A stretch of 64,000 nt of DNA from Aquilaria yunnanensis. Its lineage: Eukaryota > Streptophyta > Magnoliopsida > Malvales > Thymelaeaceae. The position numbers and the translations under genes were made by a program. Shown here piece by piece: positions 1 to 9,540 of the stretch. The notes beneath the pieces were generated by a model that was given only the letters and a program-made list of their open reading frames with translations, did not search any database and had not been told where the DNA came from. Location of the stretch: assembly GCA_039654915.1 (NCBI GenBank), contig CM077597.1, positions 30,044,001 to 30,108,000 on the forward strand, in the 5' to 3' direction. Positions within the stretch are counted from its first letter, which is position 1, and the number at the start of each line of letters is the position of its first letter.

Positions 1-2051
1 TTTAATTTAAATTTAATTTATTATTAGCTATTTAATTAATTATTAAATGGCACAGGTAGACTGAATATTTCCTAGGTGTGATTTTTATTATGTCAAACTA
101 ATTTTAGATTAATAAAAAAAAGGTTTATCTAATCTAATCATATAATTATGCTTAACATTAATTCCTCAGTTAATTTACACATTTAATTATTTGAGCAAAC
201 GAAAAGACAATAAAAGGAAATCAATGCACGAATTGTAAATCAAAACAAACTCAAAGTTCAGATGAATAAATCAAATAAATCCAAAGATAAATTATTTATT
301 AAAATTACCTATTTAACTTAATCATATAATTAAGCTTAATGTCAATTCCTAAGTTAATTTATGCTTTTAATTAGCTGAACAAACAAAAGTATAATAGAAA
401 ATAAGTGAATTAATGACTTAATTGCAAAAATTAAAACTAAGTTAAAGTATCAGTTAGACAAATCCAATAAATTCATAAGCAAAAATTAAAATTATGTCAA
501 AATTATGGGCTTTCATAACAGATCCGGACTACGAGTCGGTTCGCCATCGGGATTTCGTTATTAAATTTTAATTTAAATAATTTCAGTTAATATCCAAGCC
601 ATGGATTCTAACCGAATCATCTGGACATGGATTTTGTGATTTACTATCGTCCTAAATTCAATTTTTTTAGAATTTTATTAAAACCCGTTCAAAATTGAAT
701 ATCGTAAAGATGATCTTTCAAATATGTTATGTAAACATGTGTTTTAAACTTATACTAACAATGAAAAGTTAAAATCAATATATAAGTAAATATCTGATCT
801 AATTTAAACATACAATTTTATATTAACTCATCAACAAATTCATGATCCAAAATAATAAAACGAGCAATTGAACAAAAATAAACAAAACTATAGATAAAAA
901 AAAAAACAATGCTGTCAATGATTGATCTGCAAAGAAAATAAGGTTAGTAGCTTAAATGAATAAAATAAAAAAAATGGAGGATTGAATAAGAGTTTTTACC
1001 AATAATTAATTTTTTTTGACTTGGTCAAACGGCAAAAAACGCGTCTGGCGTTTTGTTTTGTTTTTTTTTTTTATTTTTTTGTTTCCGTCTTCAGCGTTTT
1101 CTGGTTTCTCCGACGTCGGGAACGGCGCCTAGGTGGCACTGGGGGGGTCGCGACGGAGGTGAGGCGGTGGCGCGACGCTGAGGCTGACGGGACGGCAGTG
1201 TACGGGGAGGTGCGAGACGGCGAGGGCGGGGGACTGGAGGGGAGGAGGCGCTGCAGGGGAGGAGGCGATGTGGAGGAGGGAGTTCTGGAGGGAGGCGACG
1301 GAGCAGGAAGCTGGCAGCAAGGGCGAGGGGGCAACGCGGTGGCACGGGCGCGAACGGCAGGGAGGAGGGAGTTCTAGCTGAGAGGGAGAGAGTGAGCGTG
1401 AGAGTCAGGAGAGGCAGAGGAGAGAAGGGCGAGCGTGAGAGAAGGAGAGAGAAACCGAGAGGGAGAAGGAGAGCAGATGATAGAGGGAGAGCGTGAGAGA
1501 AGGAGAGAGAAACCGAGAGGGAGAAGGAGAGCAGATGTAGGAAGAGCTGGTCGAGAGACAGAGAAGAGAGGATTTTTGAGCGAGAGAGAGAGAGAGAGCG
1601 TAGAGAAGCTCTCTCTCCAATCTCTCATGTTGCCAGAGAAAGAGAGATAAGAGTTCGTGAGAGGGAGAGAAGATAAGATTAGAGATAAGGGGGCGAGAGA
1701 AGATAAGGGATAAGGGGAGGGGGAGCCTCTGTCGGCCACCCTCCCCATTTTTTATTATTATTTTTATTATTTTTTCTCTTTTTTTTTTTCTTTTTAATTA
1801 ATTAATTAATTAATAATTTTTAATTTTAATTAACTTAGATTTAATTTATTATTATTATTATTTTCTTCTTCTTCCCCTTTTTTTTTTTATCATACAAACT
1901 AAAAAGAACGCCCCTAAAATAATATTGCCATTATTACTATTATTATTTTTTTAATTAAGTAATCAATTAATTAACTAATTCAATAAATTTTTTTAATTTT
2001 TAATTTAATTAATTTTTTTATTTTTAAGCCGGACGAAATTGGGTGTCAACA
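1..2051 (-). repeat. 3' LTR of the large retrotransposon, partial (cut by window edge)
   Basis: In the element's sense direction this LTR begins at 2051 with TGTTGACACCCAATTTCG. It matches 16780-18832 at every place I compared. The one difference seen is the length of a T run near 1770-1780 (11 versus 13 T). The rest of this LTR lies left of the window. The GA-rich stretch at about 1380-1740 is pyrimidine-rich (CT)n in the sense direction. Open frames in it are low-complexity and are not called as genes. Confidence 0.9.
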
Positions 2052-2121
2052 GCTGCCCCCCTTTGCATGCTTCATGGGACATGATGTATGCAAAGTTAGT
2101 TACCAAATTTCGTCCAGCTTA
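2025..2121. repeat. Inverted repeat spanning the LTR/PPT junction
   Basis: Arms 2025-2042 and 2103-2121 are reverse complements except for one mismatch and one extra T. The 60-nt loop holds the PPT and the LTR terminus. Confidence 0.7.
2052..2066 (-). other. Polypurine tract (PPT)
   Basis: In the sense direction AAAGGGGGGCAGC abuts the LTR start TGTTGACACC at 2051. Position and composition are those of the plus-strand primer of LTR retrotransposons, and they fix the element's minus orientation. Confidence 0.85.
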
Positions 2122-2157
2122 GCTAGGCATTGAAAACCTTCTCGCCGCCTAAACTCT

Positions 2158-3180
2158 GAGGTTTAAGGAAAGATCCTTAGAACCTCTAACGATAGAAAAG
2201 GTTCTATCGTTGTAAGATGGACTGAAAGATTGATTGTTTGTTTGAGGTTCAGGAAAGGTCCTTAGAACCTCTAACGATAGGAAAGGTTCTATCGTTGTAA
2301 GATGGACTGAATGATTGATTGTTTGTTTGAGGTTAAGGAAAGGTCCTTAGAACCTCTAACGATAGGAAAGGTTCTATCGTTGTAAGATGGACTGAATGAT
2401 TGATTGTTTGTTTGAGGTTTAAGGAAAGGTCCTTAGAACCTCTAACGATAGGAAAGGTTCTATCGTTGTAAGATGGACTGAATGATTAATTGTTTGTTTG
2501 AGGTTTAAGGAAAGGTCCTTAGAACCACTAACGATAGGAAAGGTTCTATCGTTGTAAGATGGACTGAATGATTGATTGTTTGTTTGAGGTTTAAGGAAAG
2601 GTCCTTAGAACCTCTAACGATAGGAAATGTTCTATCGTTGTAAGATGGACTGAATGATTGATTGTTTGTTTGAGGTTTAAGGAAAGGTCCTTAGAACCTC
2701 TAACGATAGGAAAGGTTCTATCGTTGTAAGATGGACTGAATGATTGATTGTTTGTTTGAGGTTTAAGGAAAGTTCCTTAGAACCTCTAACGATAGGAAAG
2801 GTTCTATCGTTGTAAGATGGACTGAATGATTGATTGTTTGTTTGAGGTTTAAGGAAAGTTCCTTAGAACCTCTAACGATAGGAAAGGTTCTATCGTTGTA
2901 AGATGGACTGAATGATTGATTATTTGAGGTTAAGGAAAGGTCCTTAGAACCTCTAATGATAGGAAAGGTTCTATCGTTGTAAGATGGACTGAATGATTGA
3001 TTGTTTGTTTGAGGTTTAAGGAAAGGTCCTTAGAACCTCTAACGATAGGAAAGGTTCTATCGTTGTAAGATGGACTGAATGATTGATTGTTTGTTTGAGG
3101 TTTAAGGAAAGGTCCTTAGAACCTCTAACGATAGGAAAGGTTCTATCGTTGTAAGATGGACTGAATGATTGATTATTTGA
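2158..3180. repeat. Tandem array of 86-bp units with two hairpins each (family 1)
   Basis: There are about 12 units, most with a strict 86-bp period (2158, 2244, ...). Each has a hairpin GAGGTT-TAAGGA-AAGG-TCCTTA-G-AACCTC and a second AACGATAG-(8 nt)-CTATCGTT with an 8-bp perfect stem. A few units lack 4-8 bases of the spacer. Confidence 0.88.
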
Positions 3181-3780
3181 GGTTAAGGAACTCTCCTTAG
3201 AACCTCGACGATAGGAAAGGTTCTATCGTTGAAAGTTTGAGGTTAAGGGCCCTACCTTAGAACCTCTGCGATAAGAACTCTCTTATCGTTTAAGAAAAAT
3301 TGATGATTGATTGTTTGAGGTTTAAGGAACTCTCCTTAGAACCTTAACGATAGGAACTCTCCTATCGTTGCAAGTTTGAGGTTAAGGGCCCTACCTTAGA
3401 ACCTCTGCGATAAGAACTCTCTTATCGTTTGAAGAAAAATTGATGATTGATTGTTTGAGGTTTAAGGAACTTTCCTTAGAACCTCAACGATAGGAACTCT
3501 CCTATCGTTGCAAGTTTGAGGTTAAGGGCCCTACCTTAGAACCTCTGCGATAAGAATTCTCTTATCGTTTGAAGAAAAATTGATGATTGAGGTTAAGGGT
3601 CCTACCTTAGAACCTCGACGATAGGAACTCTCCTATCGTTTGAAGGAAAATTGTTTGTTTTGAGGTTAAGGGTCCTACCTTAGAACCTCGACGATAGGAA
3701 CTCTCCTATCGTTTTGAAGGAAAATTGATGATTTTGAGGTTAAGGGTCCTACCTTAGAACCTCGAATTGATTGATTGATG
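3180..3780. repeat. Tandem array, hairpin family 2
   Basis: Units alternate a gaggttaagg...ccttagaacctc hairpin with a CGATAGGA-ACTC-TCCTATCG or CGATAAGA-ACTC-TCTTATCG hairpin. The paired G-C to A-T change in the second stem keeps pairing. The family is intermediate between families 1 and 3. Confidence 0.75.
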
Positions 3781-5155
3781 TCGAGGCAAAGATTTCATCC
3801 TTAAAACCCCAGATTGATTGGTTGATGTCGAGGCAAAGGTTCCATCCTTAAAACCTCAGATTGATTGGTTGATTTCGAGGCAAAGGTTCCATCCTTAAAA
3901 CCTCGGATTGATTGATTGATGTCGAGGTAAAGGTTCCATCCTTAAAGCCTCGAATTGATTGATTGATGTCGAGACAAAGGTTCCATCCTTAAAACCTCGG
4001 ATTGATAATTGATCTCGAGGCAAAGGTTCCATCCTTAAAGCCCCGGATTGATTGATTGATCTCGAGGCAAAGGTTCTATCCTTAAAACCCCGGATTGATT
4101 AATTGATGTCGAGGCAAAGGTTCCATCCTTAAAACCTCGGATTGATTGATTGATTTCGAGGCAAAGGTTCCATCCTTAAAACCTCGGATTGATTATTGAT
4201 CTCGAGGCAAAGGTTCCATCCTTAAAACCCCGGATTGATTGATTGATCTCGAGGCAAAGGTTCTATCCTTAAAACCCCGGATTGATTGATTGATGTCGAG
4301 GCAAAGATTTCATCCTTAAAACCTCAGATTGATTGAGTTCGAGGCAAAGGTTCCATCCTTAAAACCTCGGATTGATAATTGATTATTTTCGAGACAAAGG
4401 TTCCATCCTTAAAACCTCGGATTGATTAATTGATGTCGAGGCAAAGGTTCCATCCTTAAAACCTCGACGATTGATTGAGTTCGAGGCAAAGGTTCCATCC
4501 TTAAAACCCCGGATTGATTAATTGATGTCGAGGCAAAGGTTCCATCCTTAAAACCTCGACGATTGATTGAGTTCGAGGCAAAGGTTCCATCCTTAAAACC
4601 TCGGATTGATAATTGATTATTTTCGAGACAAAGGTTCCATCCTTAAAACCTCGGATTGATTAATTGATGTCGAGGCAAAGATTTCATCCTTAAAACCTCG
4701 ACGATTGATCGATTTCGAGGCAAAGGTTCCATCCTTAAAACCTCGGATTAATAATTGATCTCGAGGCAAAGGTTCCATCCTTAAAACCTTGAATTGATTG
4801 ATTGATGTCGAGGTAAAGGTTCGATCCTTAAAACCCCGGATTGATTAATTGATGTCGAGGCAAAGGTTCCATCCTTAAAACCTCGGATTGATAATTGATT
4901 GTTTTCGAGGTAAAGGTTCCATCCTTAAAACCTCGGATTGATAATTGATCTCGAGGCAAAGGTTCCATCCTTAAAACCCCGGATTGATTGATTGATCTTG
5001 AGGCAAAGGTTCCATCCTTAAAACCCCGATGATGAAAATTGGTTGTTTTCGAGGCAAAGGTTCCATCCTTAAAACCTCGGATTGATAATTGATCTCGAGG
5101 CAAAGGTTCCATCCTTAAAACCCCGGATTGATTAAAATTGATTTTGAGGCTAAGG
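3780..5155. repeat. Tandem array of about 55-65 bp units with a TCGAGG/CCTCGA hairpin (family 3)
   Basis: There are more than 20 units of the type tcgaggcaaaggttccatc, then cttaaaacctcg and a gattgattgattgat spacer of variable length. Each can pair TCGAGG with CCTCGA and AAGG with CCTT. Minus-strand frames across it are repeat translations and not a gene. Confidence 0.85.
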
Positions 5156-5159
5156 AGCT

Positions 5160-5689
5160 TTCCTTAGGACCTCGAGCGAAATTTATATGAAAGCAATTGA
5201 AATTGGAATAATTTTCTTCGAAAGTGTGAATTTTCATAATAGGCGAGCACAAAGAATTAGGCTTCGATAAAACGAGTGAATCTTGATGACGACAATAACA
5301 CTGACAAATTATGTAAAGGGAACGGATGTTTGGAATCAATATTCAAGGTTCATCTAATATTTTCTTCAGTAAATATAGATTCCCTTGTGAGATATGTCAT
5401 CCGAATAAGGTTAAAGCTTAACTACGCCAAAATGTTATGCCTAGTAGACCTAATAGGATGCGTCTCAAGAGTAATAAAAATTACTCTTTACTCAGCCATT
5501 CCAACCTAAAGGCATTGTCCCATGGTTTTAATATCAGCATGGACGAAACTATCTTATAAGAAAAGAAATTCCTTGAAAAGAAAAACTGAAACGCGAAAGA
5601 AAATGCTGATAATAAAACTAAAGGACAAGAAAAACGGATCAAATCGCTTCTTTCTTCCACAATACTTCAACAGGGTGAGTAGAGGACCA
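5160..5689. other. Unique spacer between LOG stop and repeat arrays
   Basis: This is AT-rich sequence with short frames on both strands and no recognisable domain. In the element's sense direction it is the start of the 3' UTR. Confidence 0.4.
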
Positions 5690-6319
5690 TTATGGGAGTG
5701 AACTGGTCGGAAAAGACTGTCGTGTCCAGTCTATCTGAATCATTGCTGGATCTGGTTCAGGAACAAAAGCTTGTATTTTATCTAGCAATTCTTCAGCAGT
5801 TGTTGCGGATATTATGATTCGCCGTGCCACTCTTGATATGAAATTCTTCTGCATAGCATAATCCATAAAAGCTATCAGACCTGTAAAGAAATTGTTAACA
5901 TTCAAAAGCCCAATGGGTTTCTTATGCAAATTAAGTTGGGCCATGGAAGCAATTTGAAAGACTTCTCCCAATGTGCCAAAACCACCTGGTAGAGCGATAA
6001 AAGCATCAGCATTTAAAAGCATTTGTAACACACGCTCTTGCAAATTTTTAACCACTAATTCTTCTCCAATCGTGCCCCCAGAAATAAATTTCAGAGGTCC
6101 AGGGATAATACCCAGAACTTGACTTCCTCCTAGAGATGCTGCTGATGCTACACCTCCCATTAATCCGACACTACCTCCTCCATAAACTAAATGTATTTTT
6201 CGCTCAGCTAATACTCTTCCCAAATGGTTGGCTGCTTTTAAATACTCTTCATCTTTTCCAGGAAAAGCCCCAGAAAATACACAAATACTTCGGGATTTAC
6301 GAGTTGGGGTTTTCTCCAT
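5690..6319 (-). CDS. LOG-like: LOG-family cytokinin riboside 5'-monophosphate phosphoribohydrolase, intronless retrogene copy
   Basis: Plant LOG enzymes release active free-base cytokinin from its riboside monophosphate in the cytosol. The 209-residue product has the family layout: ICVFSGAFPGK at 12-22, the nucleotide-binding YGGGSVGLMG at 46-55, VLGIIPGPL at 68-76, and the catalytic PGGFGTLGE at 111-119 (P-G-G-x-G-T-x-x-E, glutamate kept). The conserved arginine before it (ER at 95-96) and HKKPIGLLNV at 132-141 are also present. Length is normal. The frame opens further upstream to 6406, but that extension covers the TATA box, so 6319 is preferred. Plant LOG genes normally have several introns; this copy has none, consistent with capture through RNA. 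It is divergent from typical LOG proteins yet has no lesion. Activity is not shown. Confidence 0.88.
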   Translation of the reverse strand: MEKTPTRKSRSICVFSGAFPGKDEEYLKAANHLGRVLAERKIHLVYGGGSVGLMGGVASAASLGGSQVLGIIPGPLKFISGGTIGEELVVKNLQERVLQMLLNADAFIALPGGFGTLGEVFQIASMAQLNLHKKPIGLLNVNNFFTGLIAFMDYAMQKNFISRVARRIIISATTAEELLDKIQAFVPEPDPAMIQIDWTRQSFPTSSLP

Positions 6320-6350
6320 TCCTATCCTTACCTTTGTGAGAAAAGAGGAT

Positions 6351-6360
6351 ATATTTATAG
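6351..6360 (-). promoter_or_regulatory. TATA box of the LOG gene
   Basis: CTATAAATAT on the minus strand, 32 nt upstream of the ATG at 6319. It lies inside the N-terminal extension that would result from starting at 6406, which argues for 6319. The leader would be very short. Confidence 0.5.
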
Positions 6361-6399
6361 AGATGAAGAGATAAGGCAATAATTTTATTTTCAAGAATG

Positions 6400-6865
6400 G
6401 ATACATTATTGCCAGCTATTCACAGTAGTCACGAGTATGACTTTGGTCAGGTATGGGTACACTATCGTTAAAAGAGGAGGAAAATTTTCAAAATAGCTGC
6501 TAGCATGTACAGTAGTCACTACTGTAGCTTACGTCAGGAGTAGGTACGTGATTGTTGGAAGAGAAGGAAAATTTTAAAAAGTGGCAGCTATATACAGTAA
6601 TCATAACTGTATCTTATGTCAGGAGTGGGTACATTATTGGAGGAAAATTTCAAAAGCGTCAGCTAGCATGTACAGTATCGTGACTATGGCTTATGTCAAG
6701 AGTGGATACATTATTGCTGAAAGAGGAGGAAAATTTCAAAAGCGACAGCTAGCACATACAGTAATCGTGACTTTGGTTCATGTCAGGAGTGGATACATTA
6801 TTACCAAAAGGGGAGGAAAATTTCAAAAGCGACAGCTAGCACGTACAGTAATCGTGACCTTGTTC
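6400..6865. repeat. About five tandem repeats of 88 bp upstream of LOG
   Basis: Units contain gaggaaaatttcaaaagcg, cagctagcacgtacagtaatc and gtcaggagtggatacatta. Parts of the unit also occur in the spacers upstream of NABP-like copies 1 and 2, so the array seems to be amplified from the shared upstream module. It could act as an enhancer array. Confidence 0.75.
6529..6536 (-). promoter_or_regulatory. as-1/CRE-like bZIP motif in the LOG upstream array
   Basis: TGACGTAA on the minus strand in one 88-bp unit. Other units have TGACATAA or similar, so only this copy keeps the TGACG core recognised by plant TGA-type bZIP factors. Confidence 0.35.
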
Positions 6866-6908
6866 CGTCTTCTACTGGCTTTGCGTCCAGTAACGGCTTC
6901 AATGCTTT

Positions 6909-7457
6909 CTATGAATCAGTGATTTGCATCTCATCTAGCTTTTTCACAAACTGGCAAACAGGGTCGTTTAGGGTCAGATTCCCAAGACTGTAACGTTCTC
7001 GTTCTTTTTGGAGAATTATCCATAATCCAACAACCTCAAATTGCACTATTCCGCAAGAATGCGCTTCAAGAACCTCTCGGATATCTTCCAGAGATTCCTT
7101 ACGCAAGCCATTCTTGATGAATTTTATTCTATCATTACGATTTCTGGTGATCACTCCTGGAGAACGACATTTATTGCCGCAAATCCACCATCCACAATTG
7201 TGACAGACGCCTAGCCTCTTTGCTCTTCTCTTTTTGGCATAAACGCTTTTACCAAAGCCGGGCATACGGGGAAAGAACGCATCTGGAACTTCACCAGCCG
7301 AACGAACTTTAGCTTCGATTAGCCATCGCACATTATCAGGAATGCCTTTGTGCATAAATAGTCGGAATCGTTCACATCTAGCTTGATAAACCTTTTTAAG
7401 AACATTTATTGGGAAAAAAGGGAAATATTTTCGTAGAGCGGAAAGAGAAGACTCCAT
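6909..7457 (-). CDS. Cysteine-rich nucleic-acid-binding protein-like, copy 1
   Basis: This intact third paralogue is 182 codons from the chosen start. An in-frame ATG lies five codons further upstream at 7472, but 7457 (MESSLSALRK) aligns with the starts of the other two copies. The basic run AKKRRAKR and the four zinc-finger cysteines are present. The spacer residues (WWICGNK) differ most here, so binding preference may have shifted. A TATAAATATG box is at 7523-7514, about 60 nt upstream. The next gene downstream is LOG, separated by an 88-bp repeat array. Confidence 0.8.
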   Translation of the reverse strand: MESSLSALRKYFPFFPINVLKKVYQARCERFRLFMHKGIPDNVRWLIEAKVRSAGEVPDAFFPRMPGFGKSVYAKKRRAKRLGVCHNCGWWICGNKCRSPGVITRNRNDRIKFIKNGLRKESLEDIREVLEAHSCGIVQFEVVGLWIILQKERERYSLGNLTLNDPVCQFVKKLDEMQITDS

Positions 7458-7513
7458 TGATGAAGGAGGCAAAGAAAGAAATTAGTGATTGTAGGAAACG
7501 AAAATAACTAACA

Positions 7514-7523
7514 CATATTTATA
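7514..7523 (-). promoter_or_regulatory. TATA box of NABP-like copy 1
   Basis: TATAAATATG on the minus strand, about 60 nt before the ATG. It is flanked by the same block (plus strand TATAGTGATGAAAGGGATAA) as in the other cargo promoters. Confidence 0.55.
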
Positions 7524-7673
7524 GTGATGAAAGGGATAATGCGTTAATTACACTTACAGAAGCAAGTACATTATTGTCAAAAGAAAAGACAAATGACAGC
7601 TTATATGTACAGCAATCATGACTGTGGCTCTCATATTCCACTGATTTATATCTAGTAATGGCTTCAATGCCTT

Positions 7674-8222
7674 CTATGAGTCGAGGACTTGCTTCCTATC
7701 CAGTTTTCTTACAAGCTGGCAGACAGGGTCGTTTACAGTCACATTCCCAAGACTGTAACGGTCTCGTTCTTTATGGTAAGTCCTCCACAATTTGACAATT
7801 TGACCTTGCACTTTTCCACAAGAATGCGTTTCAAGAGTCTCTCGGATATCTTCCAGAGATTCCTTACGCAGGCCATTCTTAATGAATTTTCTTTTATCTT
7901 CACGATTTGTGGAGATGTATCCTAAAGAGCGACATTTAGTATTACAATTCCATCGCCCACATTTATAACACACGCCTAGTCTCTTTGCTCTTCGCCTTTT
8001 GGCATAACGGCTTTTACCTAAACCGGGCATGCGGGGCATAAATGCATCTGGAACTTCACCCGCCAGACGGACCTTAGCTTCAATTATCCACTGCACATTA
8101 TCGGGAATGCCTTTGCGTGTAAAAACTCTGATTCTTTCACATCTAGCAAGGTAGATCTTTTTAAGGACTTTTATTGGAAGGGAAGGAAAGTATTTTCGCA
8201 GTGCAGAAAGAGTAGAATGCAT
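7674..8222 (-). CDS. Cysteine-rich nucleic-acid-binding protein-like, copy 2
   Basis: This intact 182-codon paralogue of the 8469-9017 gene has no internal stop or gap and is about 70% identical by eye. It keeps the basic run AKRRRAKR and the four cysteines in C-x2-C-x4-C-x3-C, as well as FIKNGLRKESLEDI and the C-terminal NDPVCQLVRKLD. Differences are spread over the protein, while motif residues are unchanged, which looks like purifying selection. A TATAAATG box lies about 80 nt upstream of the start, in a module shared with copy 1 and LOG. A tandem duplication unit of about 765-795 bp (gene plus upstream module) explains the arrangement. Confidence 0.8.
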   Translation of the reverse strand: MHSTLSALRKYFPSLPIKVLKKIYLARCERIRVFTRKGIPDNVQWIIEAKVRLAGEVPDAFMPRMPGLGKSRYAKRRRAKRLGVCYKCGRWNCNTKCRSLGYISTNREDKRKFIKNGLRKESLEDIRETLETHSCGKVQGQIVKLWRTYHKERDRYSLGNVTVNDPVCQLVRKLDRKQVLDS

Positions 8223-8301
8223 TGATGAGAGAAGAATTTGAGAGATGATGGAAAGGAATTAGTTATTGAAGGAAACTTAGATAACCGACTGGAAGAACAT
8301 G

Positions 8302-8309
8302 CATTTATA
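8302..8309 (-). promoter_or_regulatory. TATA box of NABP-like copy 2
   Basis: TATAAATG on the minus strand, followed upstream by a conserved block (GATGAAATGGATAA on the plus strand) also found before copy 1 and LOG. Confidence 0.5.
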
Positions 8310-8468
8310 GCGATGAAATGGATAACGTGTCGATTACACTTACGGGAGCAAATACATTATTAAAAGAAAAATGAAAAATTTTAAATATGATAAATTGTAT
8401 GTACAGTGATTGTGACTGTGGCTCACATCTTCCACTGGTTTTACGTCCAGTAACGGGATTAATGGCTT

Positions 8469-9017
8469 CTATGAGTCGAGGATTTGCTTCCCATCCAGTT
8501 TTCTTACAAGCTGACAAATAGGGTCGTTTAACGTCAGATTCCCGGGACTGTATCGTTCTCGTTCTTCATGAAAAATGCTCCATAAATCGAGAAGTTCACG
8601 TTGCACAGATCCACAAGAATGCGTCTCAAGAGTCAATTGGAGATCATCCAATGAATCCTTACTCAGGCCATTCTTAATGAATCGTATTTTATCTTCTCGA
8701 TTATCAGAGATCATCCCTAAAGAACGACATTTAGTATTACAGGTCCAGCGTCCGCATTTATGACAGACGCCTAGTCTCCTCGCTCTTCGCTTTTTGGCAT
8801 AAGAGCTTTTGCCTACACCAGGCATGTGAGACACAAATGCCTCTGGGATTTCACCTGCCAGACGAACCTTAGCTTCAATTAACCACCGCACATCTTCAGG
8901 GATTCCTTTATGCATCAGAGCTCTTAATCGTTCACAGCGAACTTGGTAGATCTTTTTGAGGATGTTCATTGGGAGAGAAGGAAAATATTTTCGCAAGGCA
9001 GAAAAAGTAGGATCCAT
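8469..9017 (-). CDS. Cysteine-rich nucleic-acid-binding protein-like (betaflexivirus NABP type), copy 3
   Basis: This intact 182-codon gene is the first of the trio in transcription order. Residues 1-65 form a likely helical N-terminal half. Residues 70-81 are a basic patch (K70-SSY-AKKRRARR) typical of nuclear or RNA-binding signals. Cysteines at 85, 88, 93 and 97 form C-x2-C-x4-C-x3-C, a probable zinc finger. A conserved tail with IRFIKNGL follows. The basic patch next to the finger and the following RFxK segment are the layout of the small nucleic-acid-binding proteins of vitiviruses, trichoviruses and carlaviruses. In those viruses such proteins bind RNA or DNA and can suppress silencing. 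Here it is longer at the N terminus. No TATA box was seen upstream, unlike its two relatives. The viral link is motif-based inference. Confidence 0.8.
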   Translation of the reverse strand: MDPTFSALRKYFPSLPMNILKKIYQVRCERLRALMHKGIPEDVRWLIEAKVRLAGEIPEAFVSHMPGVGKSSYAKKRRARRLGVCHKCGRWTCNTKCRSLGMISDNREDKIRFIKNGLSKDSLDDLQLTLETHSCGSVQRELLDLWSIFHEERERYSPGNLTLNDPICQLVRKLDGKQILDS

Positions 9018-9149
9018 TTTCTAGGAGAAAGTAAAAGAAAGGAGGGAGGAAAGGATCAGTTATTATGGGCAACTGAGAGAACCAACTTGAGAGTCACGGA
9101 GTACCGTATCCGCCGTTTAACCGGAAAAGTGGATCCTACTTTATTTTGA

Positions 9150-9540
9150 TGTGAATGATATTTCTTATCTTTGATATTCCATCCAGCTGACGTCGATCGA
9201 GTCCTTGATTATTGAATCTTTTGTCCGCTTTTGACAAATTTTCAACGACAATATTTCTTGATATCTGCCTTATCTTTGACCACAGCTATCTCTTATCTTG
9301 GATGCTGCTAAGCTGGCATCAATCCTATCCTTCCAGGTGTAGCCTCGATTATTCAATCAATTGCCAGGCTTTTGACAATATTGTCTACTTTATCCTTTTT
9401 GATATCTGCCTTATCCTTGGCTATAGCTATCTCTTATCTTGGATACTACTAGCTGACGTCAATCCTGTCCTTCCAGGTGTAGTCTCGATTATTGAATCGA
9501 TTGCCAGGCTTTTGATATATTGTCTACCTTATCCTTGAAT
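9150..9540. repeat. Tandem repeat of about 145 bp, about 2.7 copies
   Basis: Units share gatatctgccttatc, gctatctcttatcttgg, tccttccaggtgtag and attgccaggcttttga. The array lies directly upstream, in the sense direction, of the first NABP-like gene. Confidence 0.7.

Noticed and set aside
1021..1748. Open frames of 60-124 codons on both strands, repeated at 17800-18527
   Set aside because: They are Arg/Gly- or Ser/Leu-rich translations of a GA/CT-rich LTR segment, open in several frames at once, with no domain.
4828..5112. 94-codon minus-strand frame with repeated GFKDGTFAS-like units
   Set aside because: It is the translation of the tandem hairpin repeats; most of the array is not open in this frame.
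2158..5155. CRISPR-like array
   Set aside because: Units are contiguous tandem repeats without unique spacers, in a plant nuclear context.
6909..9017. NABP-like finger as a retroviral Gag zinc knuckle
   Set aside because: The Gag knuckle is C-x2-C-x4-H-x4-C; here four cysteines are spaced 2-4-3 and follow a basic run. The element's own Gag knuckle remnant is elsewhere (about 12373-12419).
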